A stretch of DNA of 64,000 bases, taken from NCBI GenBank assembly GCA_029844215.1, contig JAQGDG010000260.1:124001-188000 (forward strand), in the 5' to 3' direction. This document shows, one piece after another, positions 46,410 through 57,900 of the stretch. The notes below the pieces were generated by a model. That model worked only from the letters and a program-made list of their open reading frames with translations, did no database searches and had not been told where the DNA came from. The translations under genes were made by a program, and so were the position numbers. This DNA is from Przewalskia tangutica. Lineage: Eukaryota > Streptophyta > Magnoliopsida > Solanales > Solanaceae. Numbering within the stretch: position 1 is the stretch's first letter; each line of letters starts with the position of its first letter.

Positions 46410-48180
46410 GAATCCCTCGCACAACACATCTCCCTCACAAACTTCTCCCATTCCCGTAACCTCAGAAAACCCTAACTTCTCCTTCTCTTCTTCCTCTTTC
46501 TCTCGATGGATGTCTACCCGTATCACGAAAATGTCACCACGGTCCCGAACACTCCGATGAGCACAAGTCCACCATTGTGCAGATTTGGCGATAAGTGACT
46601 TCGAGAACCTCTGGAAATCGCCTATCCGGGGAGACAAACAATCTATCAACTTAGAAACCGGATGTTTAGTCCTCCCAAAGAAGGACAAATCAAGCAACTT
46701 TTCCCATCGCGGTCGGTCAGAAACTTTGAGAAGGCCTTTGGCGATGGTGAATCCTCCACCGAAAAGGAAGAAATCGGCGACTCTCCATCTTGAGCTCAGT
46801 CTGCGATTCGAGAAGACTCGTTCGATTGAGTTCCAACCGGACTCCCCGGCTGCACCTTCCTTCACGAAGCTGCATGAATGCAGTGAGGAAGATGCAATTC
46901 CCGACGACACCCCGCTGAAGAAATTTTATACCAAGAAATGCGAGTGCGTGCGGAAACAAAATCATCATCACCCGCCGAGATGTCACAGAAAATGTTATGA
47001 CATCTTCTGGATCATCTATCCACAAAACTTCAGATTCCAGTGTCCGAGGTCTCACAAGCAGTAGCTCTGAATCTGCGTCTGAGGTAAACCCTTTCTCTCC
47101 CAAGTTTTTAACAGCCAATCACTCAAAACATTGGTCTTGGTTCAACGGTCGAGCCATTCGAACCGAGAAGGTGTTGGACATTGCGTCTTGTAGTAGCCAC
47201 GGTCTGGTGGATTTCTTCACTTCAAGAAATCTACTAGACTCGGTAAATAACAAATGTCCTTATGAAGAAAAGGTGGTGAAGTTATTTTATGCAAATCTAA
47301 CAAGTAAAATAGAAACCCAGTCGAAACACTTTGGGAAAGTGTTTCTATAACAAATTTTATGACTTCACACCGACTACAATTAACCAATGTTTGAATAGAG
47401 TGAATGATGATGAGAGGCGAGAATGGGAAGTGATAAATGACGAGGGATGAGGTGATTTCATACCTACCTCAGGTGGAGTTGTAAAGAAATGGGTTTCAAG
47501 ATGTCGACCTCGAACTCATTGCTTATTTATTCTTTGTTTTGCACAAGTTAATGATACACAATTGGTTGTGTTCTTTGAAAAAATCAATTGTAACAATTGA
47601 ACAAGCATTGTTCCTATACAAAATAGGAAAAGGTTTTAGTGTTGATATAGGAAAAACAATCTTTCAACAGTTGTAAATATGGCGAGAAAAGGACACGGTA
47701 TCATCCTTCCTTTCCTCATTGATCTTTAAGGTACTAACCTCACGGGGATTCCAAGCCCCTAGCGAGGATCTGCTGCGGAAAGAACACGAAGTATATGTCG
47801 TTAATCGACGATCACGAAGAGCAAAAGCGAGTCATTGATCTTCCATGGGCGAATCTGGTGGAAGTGCTAGTGTTACGAAATGTCCCGAACGTCTCGGTAA
47901 CATCTCACGATCGTCTTGACAATCGCTTGGCTGGTGCGAGATTGCAAAGCTCAATGCCCGGATCGCGAGAGTGGACAGTGCAGTAGCCACAGTGGAAGCT
48001 AGGAGCGTTACTATTTTTGCTTTCTTCCCAAAGGGAGATGGAGTGCAGTCGGGAGCAAGCGACAAGGTGAATGCTCAAACAGAGGATCTTGATACTGAGG
48101 AGATGAAACGGAGGACAATCGGAAGCTGGCGTGAGCTAAGCGACTACGAGGTTCTTGTGTTTAAAGTGCTAAATGCTTGA
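46410..48180 (+). pseudogene. SIRE-type extra 3' ORF (env-like position), broken
   Basis: The possible start at 46410 reads MNPSHNTSPSQTSPIPVTSE, a Ser/Thr/Pro-rich region. The longest clean piece (46997-47350) reads SKHWSWFNGRAIRTEKVLDI and VVKLFYANLTSKIETQSKHF. These match the conserved start of the putative plant transposon protein domain. Broken pieces of the same domain continue to about 47730. A further short frame at 47971-48180 ends the region. In this lineage such ORFs are often called env-like. I see no signal peptide or clear membrane segment, and the function is unknown. Confidence 0.6.
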
Positions 48181-48450
48181 TTGTTGAATGCTTTTAGTTG
48201 TGGGTGTAGTTATTTGGCTCGATTTGAGACATTTTAATTACATTTATATATTCTTTGTTTATTCTATCTGTTTATGTGTATATTGATGGTTTTGATGCAT
48301 TAATCTTTTAGATGTATACTCGCATTTGCATCATAGTCGATTCGAGTAACTTCGGCACAGTGTATATATCGTGCTTTATAACTGTTTCAGGTTGAAGGTT
48401 GAGATATTTGCCTATGATAAAATCATTAAACTATTTAGTTTTGTGAAGAA

Positions 48451-48468
48451 AGGCAAAAAGGGGGAGAT
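48451..48468 (+). promoter_or_regulatory. polypurine tract of SIRE-type element
   Basis: AGGCAAAAAGGGGGAGAT directly precedes the 3' LTR. Confidence 0.85.
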
Positions 48469-49408
48469 TGTTAGTGTTAGGTTCTGTGTCCTAACATTTT
48501 CCGTAACATGTCTCTTTTTGGTGTTAAGTAAAAACAGGAAAATGTCATCCCAAATGTCGTGACATCTGGGAGGACATTTCTGGCAAAAGTTTTGCCTATC
48601 TTCACGGCGGTCTGAAGGAGAAGATTTTATCACGTGAATGTTTGGCTTGGTTAGGAGCTAAGGAAACACGATAATACTTAACAAGACCAAGTCGAGGAGA
48701 GTGCATGCGGAAGGAGCATTCTCAGGAAGACAAAATCAAATCTGGTGAGAGTTTTAAGGCTGAAGAACAGCTCCAACCAACCCTATTCTGCTCAACCTCC
48801 ACCGAGAATCAAGGAGCCTCTCGGGTGAACTCTCCACTATAAATAGAGGGTTCACTCCAAGGTTTTAATATCCAGTTTTTGCAGAACAAAATTCAGATCT
48901 GAGACGTCTCAAATATTGCCTCAAACACAGCTGGATCGGCGGCGTGTTTTGTGATTACACTTGTTCAAAATTACGAATTGCTTTCTTAGATCTATAAGTG
49001 TTCTTTCAACTCAAAGCAAGCGTAATAGGGTGTTTTCACTTCTATTTTAGATAGATTTTTCAGCTTAAGTTAGGATTTAACTTCTTTTTAATCCACTTTT
49101 TGTTTTCACGGATTACTATTCATTCTCGAGGATTTGTAAGATTGTATAATTTTTATACAATAAATTTTTGGTCATGAGACCACTATAAGTTATATACAAT
49201 TATATAACTTATGAAAAACAATCTTGGGTGTCCTTGATTTATTTCATTGCATCTTAAACTCGGTTTTAGTTACTGCGTTTTTGTTAATGTTCGATTCGTA
49301 TCACGAGAACATTTTTGGGAACATTACTTACTGTCTTTAAGTTTACCTCTGTTCTTCTTTGCTGATTTTATTTATTCCATAGTTTAAGTTCGACAATTCT
49401 CCCTTTCA
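48469..49408 (+). repeat. 3' LTR of SIRE-type element
   Basis: The 940-bp LTR starts TGTTAGTGTTAGG and ends CTCCCTTTCA, followed by GTACA. It has the same TATA box at about 48837. Confidence 0.88.
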
Positions 49409-49576
49409 GTACACAACATTTCTCACAATGGATTCATCTGAAAGACAAGTATGGTGATAGTAACCTACTTTCAGGGGGTAGGAGGGTGGTTGTTTGGCCA
49501 CGGATGAGACTGAAAGAGATAAAATCAAGCAAGAAACAAGTACAATAACAGAACAATGGAAGCCTTTGGAATCCAT
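49409..49576 (-). pseudogene. peroxidase copy B, start of exon 1
   Basis: This gives an intact signal peptide and mature N-terminus (MDSKGFHCSVIVLVSC..., YYHHTCLSDESIVRNVVY), cut at the GTACA duplication by the copia element. As in copy A, an upstream in-frame ATG at 49597 adds MSHKKEK. The upstream region to about 49745 matches copy A. Confidence 0.85.
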
Positions 49577-49597
49577 CTTTTCTTTTTTGTGGCTCAA

Positions 49598-51000
49598 GAA
49601 CAGCTACTATGGTTTTTTTCCTTCAAGTGATGGATAATTTATGAGCTCCATCTATCATTTATAGTTTGTAATATGGCTTTAGCTGCTTCAAGCATGTAGT
49701 GGAGGAATCTTTTGTTAATATTAAAACAGAACATGATTGCCTGTAATACTAACTGCAACGTTTGAAGTTTTCTTTAGTTTGTATGACTTTTGAAGAGTTC
49801 CACAGCTACCACATTATTATATCCATGCAAATTTAAGTTGACAGTCAGTTTTATTCACTAAATGACATTAAATTGTGCTCATAGGGTGACTGAGATCTAT
49901 GTTGCTCGGGGTCTTAATTAATGTTGTCGTGTGTGTCAGATCCTCCAAAAGTAATGCATTTTTGAAGTATCCAGATGCAGCAACATTTTTGGAGAGTATG
50001 GGCAACATATGCTAAGATGATTGATAACCAAGAGTCAGGAATTGATTTACTGTGGTTTACCTGAATGAAAATTGATTAATTTTTAACCATTTATCAAATG
50101 TTGATGAGGTAAAAACATCAATTGGCAGGATAGATATTCGCGATTCTAGAAAACTTGACTCACAATGCAAATCCATAGGCAAATACTCAATTCATTTCAA
50201 ACCAAAAATTTACGCATTAAATTTCTCAACGGATAAACAAATTCAATTTTGAAAGGACAAGTTTGGTTTTTTAATTGATTTGTTGGTAGCCACTATGTTC
50301 TCTTTTCATGTCCTAGGTATTGAATGTCAACACCTTATTTTATAAGTTGTAAAATGTCTGACTTCTTCATCTGATTAAATCTCTTCTGATAACACCACGA
50401 ACTCCATTTCTATTATATAACTCAGCTTTTCATCTTTGTCCGGTTTGATTGATCTACATATAAGTCCATTGACATTAATCTATGTTTTCTATCAGATAAG
50501 TTTGACGCCTCGTATTAAGGTTTAACTTTAGATCACCGATTCCAAGTTCCACACCTGCAGTGCTCAACATGAATACGTTCAGTATCAATAGGCCGTACCA
50601 GATCTTGTCCTCACCTTCCCGGGAGTTATATCAGGTCATATAGTGAGTCGTAAACTCATTGATGGAGTGGAATTAACATCCAGAGAATCTAAGAGGTGTT
50701 TTATTTTCACTTTGTCATCTTACAGATGTTATTTGACTTGCAGTACTGAGTTTAGAGTCTATCTCATCCTTGAAAACTAGCCTTGTAATTTTGGAAAATG
50801 CACCAATTTTAGAACCTAAAAAAAAGATCGTTGTCTAAGTGATTTGAAATAGCAATTTATTTCACCCCGAAAGATCTTTAGTGTTTGCAAAACTTGGGTA
50901 CTTCCAAGTTCTCGCAAAATGTAACACTAATTTAACAAGGAGTAATTCTAAGTGCGTAAAGAAGTAATAATAATTCTTTTTCTTAACAAAGAAACTTCTG
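49598..51000. other. copy B upstream region and intergenic DNA
   Basis: Positions 49598-49745 match the copy A promoter. Positions 49746-50430 match the region upstream of copy C (about 52715-53610), which shows the genes are old tandem copies. No other gene is visible at 50430-51000. Confidence 0.6.
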
Positions 51001-51013
51001 ATCAAGAATAACT

Positions 51014-51019
51014 TTTATT
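51014..51019 (-). terminator. possible poly(A) signal of peroxidase copy C
   Basis: Minus-strand AATAAA lies about 190 bases after the stop codon. Confidence 0.35.
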
Positions 51020-51206
51020 AAGAAGATTCGTCTATTACAATTGAACAAAGATTGAACAATCCTCACTTAAATGGGATGTCTACAACTCATAATAACAAAT
51101 AGCAAGAAAGCTGAAATAGACTCGAGAGCTTTACAAAACTTGGAAGGCAGAAAAAAAGAGAAACTAGTTCACAACATGGCAGTTCTTCCTGATCCCATAT
51201 GACAAA

Positions 51207-52564
51207 TTAGTTCACCCAACGGCAGTTCTTCCTGATCTCACCATTCCATCCCGTGAGGATGTCCAAAGTACCCATATGCACCATTGCATCTGCGAATTTC
51301 TTACCCCACACGCGGCCATATTTCGCGTTAAAGTTCACCATTTTAGCGGTTTTAGGATCACTCATCAATGTTTGATCAGAAACTAAAAGTCCCTTCTTAC
51401 TCTTTAAAGCCATGTAGAATCTGTTATCCAATTTGTTTGGCGTTATAACATCAAGATTAGCAGGATTAGCTACTCCTGTTCCATTTGTAAGTGCTTCAGG
51501 TGGACAAATGGACTTTAATATCCTTTCGTATTCAGGATCAATTGGCAGATTTTGTTGCTTGTTTTGAGGGTATAGTCGGTTCGCGAAAGTAGCACAATGA
51601 GCAATACCAATAGAATGTGCACCAGAGAGTGTCACCATTTCATCAACTGACATCCCTTTTCTTGCAAAGTTCTTGATTAGTTCCTTGACACCGACAAACG
51701 GAGAGGGAAGATTGGCTAAAGCCTCGTCCTTGATGGACACACGCCCATCACGACGTCCTGCTTGGACATCATAGTTTATTTTCCCGACTTTGTAGGAACT
51801 GTCACGGGCTGCAAAGGCAAGAACGTCTGCACATGAGACAGTACCCGGGCAGGCAGCCTCGAGCTGTTTTTTAGCTTCATCGATCACCTCAAAACCTCGT
51901 AAACTGTTTTTGTTCGCTATGCTTTCCTTTTCTGAATTAAGTCCATCCAAGAGGACAGATGCATCACATCCCTAAAGTACATAAAATGTAGAGAAGTATC
52001 AATTTCATATCTAGAGTGGTTCGTTTTGAACTGTGTGACCGCCTCATCTAAAAGATTAATGGGGTCTTGAGTTCAAATCTCACCGTCACATAAAAAGCAA
52101 AGAAAGTATTTCCATGTAATTGTTCCAGGAAAACAAAATCAGGTCCACACGTGAGAGGGGGCGTGTTGAGACATAATATTATGTAGTAATTAAAAGTGTG
52201 TTTTCTCTCTAACTGAGTTTAAATGAGATGGTTACAGTACTGCTCAACATGCAGAAAAAAGTAATCAGATAACGAAATTAGCAAGAAAAGCACAACGATA
52301 TTAGAGAAAAAGACACTAACATACCCTCACGAAACAATCATGAAAATGCAGCCTGATAAGGCCAGCAGCAATGCCTGGATTACGAGAAATGGCTTTGTAC
52401 ACAACATTTCTCACAATGGCTTCAGCTGAAGGACAAGTATGGTGATAGTAACCTACTTTCAGCGGGCAGGAAGGTGGTCGTTTGGCCACAGACGAGACTG
52501 AAAGAGATAAAATGAAGCAAGAAACAAGCGCAATAACAGAACAATTGAAGCCCTTGGAATCCAT
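51207..52564 (-). CDS. class III (secretory plant) peroxidase, copy C, intact
   Basis: Two exons, 52325-52564 and 51207-51971, are joined across a 353-base intron with GTATGT donor and TTTAG acceptor in phase 0. They encode 334 residues, normal for class III peroxidases. Residues 1-28 form a hydrophobic signal peptide, so the enzyme should be secreted to the cell wall or vacuole. The distal haem motif LIRLHFHDCFVRGCDASVLL (residues 69-88) has the catalytic Arg71 and His75. The proximal haem-ligand motif TLSGAHSIGIAHC has His199. The CPGTVSCAD block and the C-terminal RKNCRWVN supply conserved disulfide cysteines. The family oxidises phenolics with hydrogen peroxide in lignin, suberin and defence reactions; the physiological substrate cannot be told. 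Most family genes have up to three introns. Here only the first is present. The start is the first ATG, unlike the extended start of copies A and B. Confidence 0.93.
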
Positions 52565-52639
52565 CTTTTTTTATTTTTGCAGCTAGCTACTATGGCTTCT
52601 CTAATCAAGTGATGGATAATTTATGAACACCATAGAGCA

Positions 52640-52647
52640 TTTTATAG
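52640..52647 (-). promoter_or_regulatory. TATA box of peroxidase copy C
   Basis: Minus-strand CTATAAAA, about 76 bases before the ATG, fits a short 5' untranslated region. Confidence 0.6.
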
Positions 52648-53268
52648 TTTGCAATATGTAGTGGAGGAATCTTTTGTCAATATTAAAAACAGAACATGAT
52701 TGCCTGTAATACATACAAAGTTGAAGCTTTCTTTAGTTTGTATGACTTTTAAAGAGTTCCACAGCTACCATCTTATTATATCCATGAAAAGTTTAATTTC
52801 AGTCTTTTTCCTTCATCATGTTACAATTAACTCTAGAAGTATGACAGGGAACAGGTGCTGGATACATTATTACATTATTAACTAAATGGATTAACATTAA
52901 GATTATGATCATAGGGAGGCTGAGATGATTGATAATCAAGAATATAGAATTGATTTACTATGGTTTTCCTGAATTGGAGTTGACGGTCGGATTCACACTT
53001 TCCCTAGTCGATATACATAAATTTTACACGGTTATACATAATTATACATCGGTTAGCTATTTCTAATTTAAGCAATTGGACGTGCGGCTATTTAGGTTAA
53101 CTCCTATACAGTGACAATTTTTTTACACTACGTTGAAACTACATGTAACAGTCCACGATAAGTGAGATTAGTAACTTGGAAAATAAGGCCTAACCTGCTA
53201 CAACAAGTTAAGATACATTGACAAGGTAAAAGTTCATTAAATTGTTAGTATATATAACTTCAGTCCGT

Positions 53269-53505
53269 TTCTTAATGGATAAACAAATCTCATTTACAGT
53301 TCAGTATGCTTGTTTGTTTGGATAGTTGGTATCCTCTTTAGTGTTGAAAATGGATAAACAAATTCCCTTTGAAGTTGAGTTTGCTTATTTACTTTATTAG
53401 TTGGTACTTAGTAGCATCTTAAGTGTTGAAAATGGATAAACAAATCCCATTTGAAGTTGAGTTTACTTGTTTAATTTATTAGATGGTAGCCACTATGTTC
53501 TCTGT
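53269..53505. repeat. threefold ~80-bp direct repeat
   Basis: Units begin AATGGATAAACAAAT near 53274, 53350 and 53432. The homologous site near 50228 has only one unit, so the triplication arose after the gene copies separated. Confidence 0.75.
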
Positions 53506-53808
53506 TCATGTCAACTCCTTATTATATGTTACTAAAAGCCTGACTTTTTCATCTGATTAACTGTTTTCTGGTAACTTATTCCACTAACTCCATTCCCATT
53601 ATATCAATAAAGGAAGAGAATTTTTTTCCAAAGAAAATTAAGTATATGCCTAGAACCGTTCCTTAATTAATGAGCTTTAAGAATTTTCCTTAGACCCAAC
53701 ACAAAAATTGAAGAGAAACTACTGACAAGACATTATGATTTCTTCTCAATTTTCTCTTCTTGCACAGTATAAGAACTAAAGTGCATGTTTGTGATGAACA
53801 TTTAGGAG

Positions 53809-53811
<3 letters not shown>

Positions 53812-53855
<44 letters not shown>
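53812..53855. repeat. AT dinucleotide microsatellite
   Basis: About 22 uninterrupted AT units. Confidence 0.95.
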
Positions 53856-53859
<4 letters not shown>

Positions 53860-54943
53860 ATAATTTTCTTTATTGGTATCCGCACCAACTTGTGTACATC
53901 TCGACTATTTCACCATGTGCATGCTATCTTCCGCCAACACAGATAGCGCCATGTCGTGTAAAACTTTGCTCACCAAGACTTAGGCAGATGAAAAGAAGTC
54001 ACCTAGTGTTTTCTTGTCCTCGCTGGAATAATCATAATGAGAATGATTTACTATACTCTAGTAGGTTCAACTCCATTATTGGTTATTTGACCAAAGGTTT
54101 ATGAGCCGACGTAATTCAATTCACTCAAAAGGAAAAGAGCATCAAGCAACTCTCTATTACTTCACACGAAAGGAGAAGAGCGATGCATCACGTAACTCTC
54201 TCCCAAGGACTCCGTGAAGTCAATTTGAACTCTTTAACCAATGCATCTATGTCATTTCTCCTGACGCAATACAAAATAAGACTTTCGAGAGTCTCTTAGG
54301 CCCTTCACCTATTCTCAAAAAAAGATACTGTGTCTACGTTTTTAAGAATTGCTAAGCGTAAAATTCAAGAAAAAGAGCCGGTTATATGAGATATCCTTCA
54401 AGAAGTTATGCAAGGACATCCTCTGAATAGAGCACCCATTCTGCATTGATGATTACATGCCAGGGTTCTAAGGCATATGTCTATTGTTAGCACACAATCA
54501 CTTGAACACTGAGATAGGCAGATGCAGAGTATACAGCCGAATAATCATTGGGGTTTCCAGCAGCAATAGCTGAAGTAATTAAATTCTTGACTAAAATTTT
54601 TTCTTAAACAGATTCAAACTTCCAGATCAGTCATGGTCCTCATAGATCACTCTGCTCTTTCTTCAATTTCTGTTACCAGCACTTCCATTTTGTTTTCTCA
54701 TATGATTAACTAGGGAGATAAACGACGATATCATTTGCAGAACTAGTTTTAGTATAAGATGGACAATTTCCTTCCCATTAACTAATGCATCAATGCACCC
54801 TCCATTTATATCGAAGAAAACAACACCAAAATGCTCAAAAACTTATTGCAATTTAGATTTTAACTATTACACATGAGGAATTATTGATAAAGTCACATAA
54901 AGCTCAAGCCTTAAGATACAATTCCAGGCCAATAGACACACCA

Positions 54944-57900
54944 TCAAGCTGTACTAGCAGCTTCTGTTTGAGCCGATTCGCCTGCTTCCCAGAAAGATGT
55001 TGGCTTTCCAGTCTTTGAAACAGTCTGGAGAACAGCGTCTGGTTGAACATTGCCCTTCACGGTCACTTTTTGTTCCTTCAGATCAATGTCAAAAGTTTCT
55101 ACACCTGAATATGGTTTACAAAGAAGACATGAGTCGATATTAGTCAACCCCAGAGCAAATTTGTTAGGTGGTAGAAACTAGAATATATAAAAGATACAAG
55201 GACCTAAGCCTTTTGAGCCGAAGGTCTATCGGAAACAACCTCTCTATCTTCCGAGGTAGGGGTAAGGTCTGCGTACACTCTACCCTCCTCAGACCCCACT
55301 AGTGTGAATATACTAGGTATGTTATTGTTGTATACAAGGACCTAAGCCTGTCAATTTATGAGGTCGCATTTTACTGTATTCTATCTGTTACAAGACATAT
55401 AAGCAAATAAGTAACCCAGGCTCCCGTTTTTTGTCATGCCTAATGTTATACAATAATCTCAGGCTGCACAAGCAGAACGTAGAAGATTTCTATCGGTGAT
55501 GAAGTTTAACAGTCAAAGGAAGGAATGTTTAGGATATGGTGTTGGCTGACTTACTGAAGCTATTCCCACAGTCAATGGTACAGTCAACTAAATGTGGTAG
55601 AGTGAGAAAGATGACGAGGACTCTCGAAGAGCATTCTTGTCCTGCACTACTCATAGAATAGACTACCAACAACCATTTCACAGTTTACCCAAAGATGGAT
55701 GCCAATCAGGGCCAGTGGCTTTTTTAGAGATAAGCAAATTTGACAACATAACTTTTTTTGGTAACTAATCATTTCATCAGTCACCAAGTAAATCAGTACA
55801 AAACCATATCTAGCCTACACAACAAGCAAGCATGTGCATTTGCAGTTTTTGCAGCAGTGAGTGGGAGAATACACAATAGAAGTGTCCATATGACATAAGC
55901 TATTATCAGAAGAAAATTTTACTCCCTTGTTTCATTTATATGGCGGTGTTTGATTGGCACATAGTTTAAGAAAGAAAGTTTTTGACACATATGAGAAGTA
56001 CCACTACAACTTGTGGTCTTAAAGGAAAGATTGGCATATACTGTAAAATGAAACTGAGCAAGTAATATATTCTGCTTGAACAAGGAATTACCATAAACGC
56101 AATCCTTTTTTAAGCCAGTATGGTTAAATTGTGAAGCACTAGGATTCTAAGTACAACAGTTTACCTTCCATTTTCCCCAAAACTCTTTTACAGCCCCAAC
56201 ACAGCCTTCGCATGACATGCCAACCTTGAGAACAGTAGTCTGCCAGCACAAGGGGTAAAAGAATTTAGTGTAAAATTGAAAACAAGGACGTATAATTATG
56301 ATAGCATAAAACATAAGCAAATAGCACACTCATCAATTAAGCAGCACATCATGAAACTATTGCCAGTTTAAGCTACTTACAATTTAAGGTTTCAGCGGAG
56401 TTACAAGATCCACAACAACCTCCCCAAACCTTCCGACCCGAGGCGAATCCAAGATTTGATTATGGGTTCCTATAGGTACCTAAAATTTTAATATACAATA
56501 ATAACTGGATTCACAGTGAAATATTTATAGATATTCAGTGAATGTTTTACCATATATACAAGGTATGTCCAAAAGCTAATGGGTTCCCGTGAACCAGCGG
56601 CTTCTGCTTTAGATCAGCGCCTGCCTCCGACCAAAAAATTCATGCATTCAAATCCGATCCATTAATTCCTATCTTGTTTCTCTGAAAATTTCATTTTGTA
56701 AAAGCACTTTGCTGAATCAGTTGATTCAGTTCTGCTATGATTCTACTACTAAGAGCTCCCTCATTGACACGAATTGAAATAGGGAAATTCTCTTTCTAAG
56801 AGCCAACTCAAGGGATGACTTGGACAATTCTTAAACCAGAAAAAATGCAAGAAAAAGATTGATGGCCTGATGTTTTAGTACTGAAAAGAGAATTTAGATT
56901 TTTATATATCTAATCTGAAATAAATATCAGGCTTCACCAAAAACAGAAGGTAATAGATTAAACTAGCTAATTTATAAGGAAAATAATCAACTAAGTAACG
57001 AATTGTTGAATTTAGGTTTAGCTATTAAAATCTCTTGCTCATGGATCTGATGTTCCAGCTCAAACCACGCACAGTTGTATGTAAACAAATTCACCCATCA
57101 TCAAACAGTTATAGCTCAAAATCATGTAAAGCTTCATTTTTCCCCATTACAACAAAAAAAGTTATACAGAGTCCATATCTTTTCAGCTGAAACTAGAATA
57201 ACCCAGATCTAAATTTTTATTAAACAGGAAAATCTTATCAAACCCTTCAACAAGTTACTTCAAAATAACCATCAAAACCAAGATTTCAATGTTGAACTTA
57301 GTTTCTTAAGAGAAAAACTGAAGCTTAAACATCATAAAAGAAGAGGAAAAAGCTCGTAATCCTGCAACGGCCATTTTCTTCCGATCCAATCAATCAGACA
57401 ACTACGCCTTAATCTAAAACGAGTTGGAGATTTTCTTCCCATTATAAACAACAAATTCATCCATCATCAAACAGTTATAGATAAAAATCATGTAAAAATT
57501 CATTTTTTTCATATTAGAACTACAAAATTATTCCAAGCCCATATCTTTTCAGCTGAACCAAAAATGACCCATATCGAAATAACCAGTCCCCACTCTGTGG
57601 GTTACACTGGTTATGTTGTTGTTGTATCGAAATTCTTACTAAACAGGCAAATCTTATCAAACCTTTCACCAAATTACTTCAAAATTATTCTTTATATTAC
57701 CATCAAAACTAATATTTGAATGTTGAACTTAGTTTCTTAACATATGGAAGAAAAAAACGGAAGCCTAAACATCAAAAAGAAGAGGAAAACTCATAATCAT
57801 GTAAGAGTAATTTTCTTCCCATTCAATCAATCAATCAACTACGCCTTAATTCCAAACAAGTTGAGGATTTTCTTCCCATTATAAACTACAATTGCATCCA

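Larger units (their letters stand above)
39820..49408 (+). mobile_element. SIRE-type Ty1/copia element with extra 3' ORF
   Basis: A 9589-bp full-length structure: 5' LTR 39820-40750, tRNA-iMet-type primer site, gag, protease, integrase, reverse transcriptase and RNase H in copia order, an extra ORF region (46410-48180), polypurine tract and 3' LTR 48469-49408. The target duplication is GTACA. Size, order, paired zinc knuckle and coiled-coil region, and extra ORF after RNase H point to the SIRE/Maximus lineage. All coding parts have frameshifts or stops. Confidence 0.85.
52700..54900. other. upstream region of peroxidase C and intergenic DNA
   Basis: It holds a dispersed repeat-like stretch (52980-53100, TATACATAATTATACATCGG), a threefold ~80-bp repeat (53269-53505) and an AT microsatellite (53812-53855). 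No gene is supported, and the open frame crossing the microsatellite is not credible. Confidence 0.5.

Noticed and set aside
46326..46910. 194-residue open frame on the minus strand
   Set aside because: It is antisense to the extra ORF region of the SIRE-type element and has no domain. The plus-strand frames fit known element structure.
46410..48180. Calling the extra SIRE-type ORF a true envelope gene
   Set aside because: I see no signal peptide, no clear membrane segment and no fusion-type motif. The resemblance is to a plant transposon protein domain of unknown function.
53760..54104. 114-residue open frame with an Ile-Tyr run
   Set aside because: The run is the AT microsatellite. No recognisable domain on either side.
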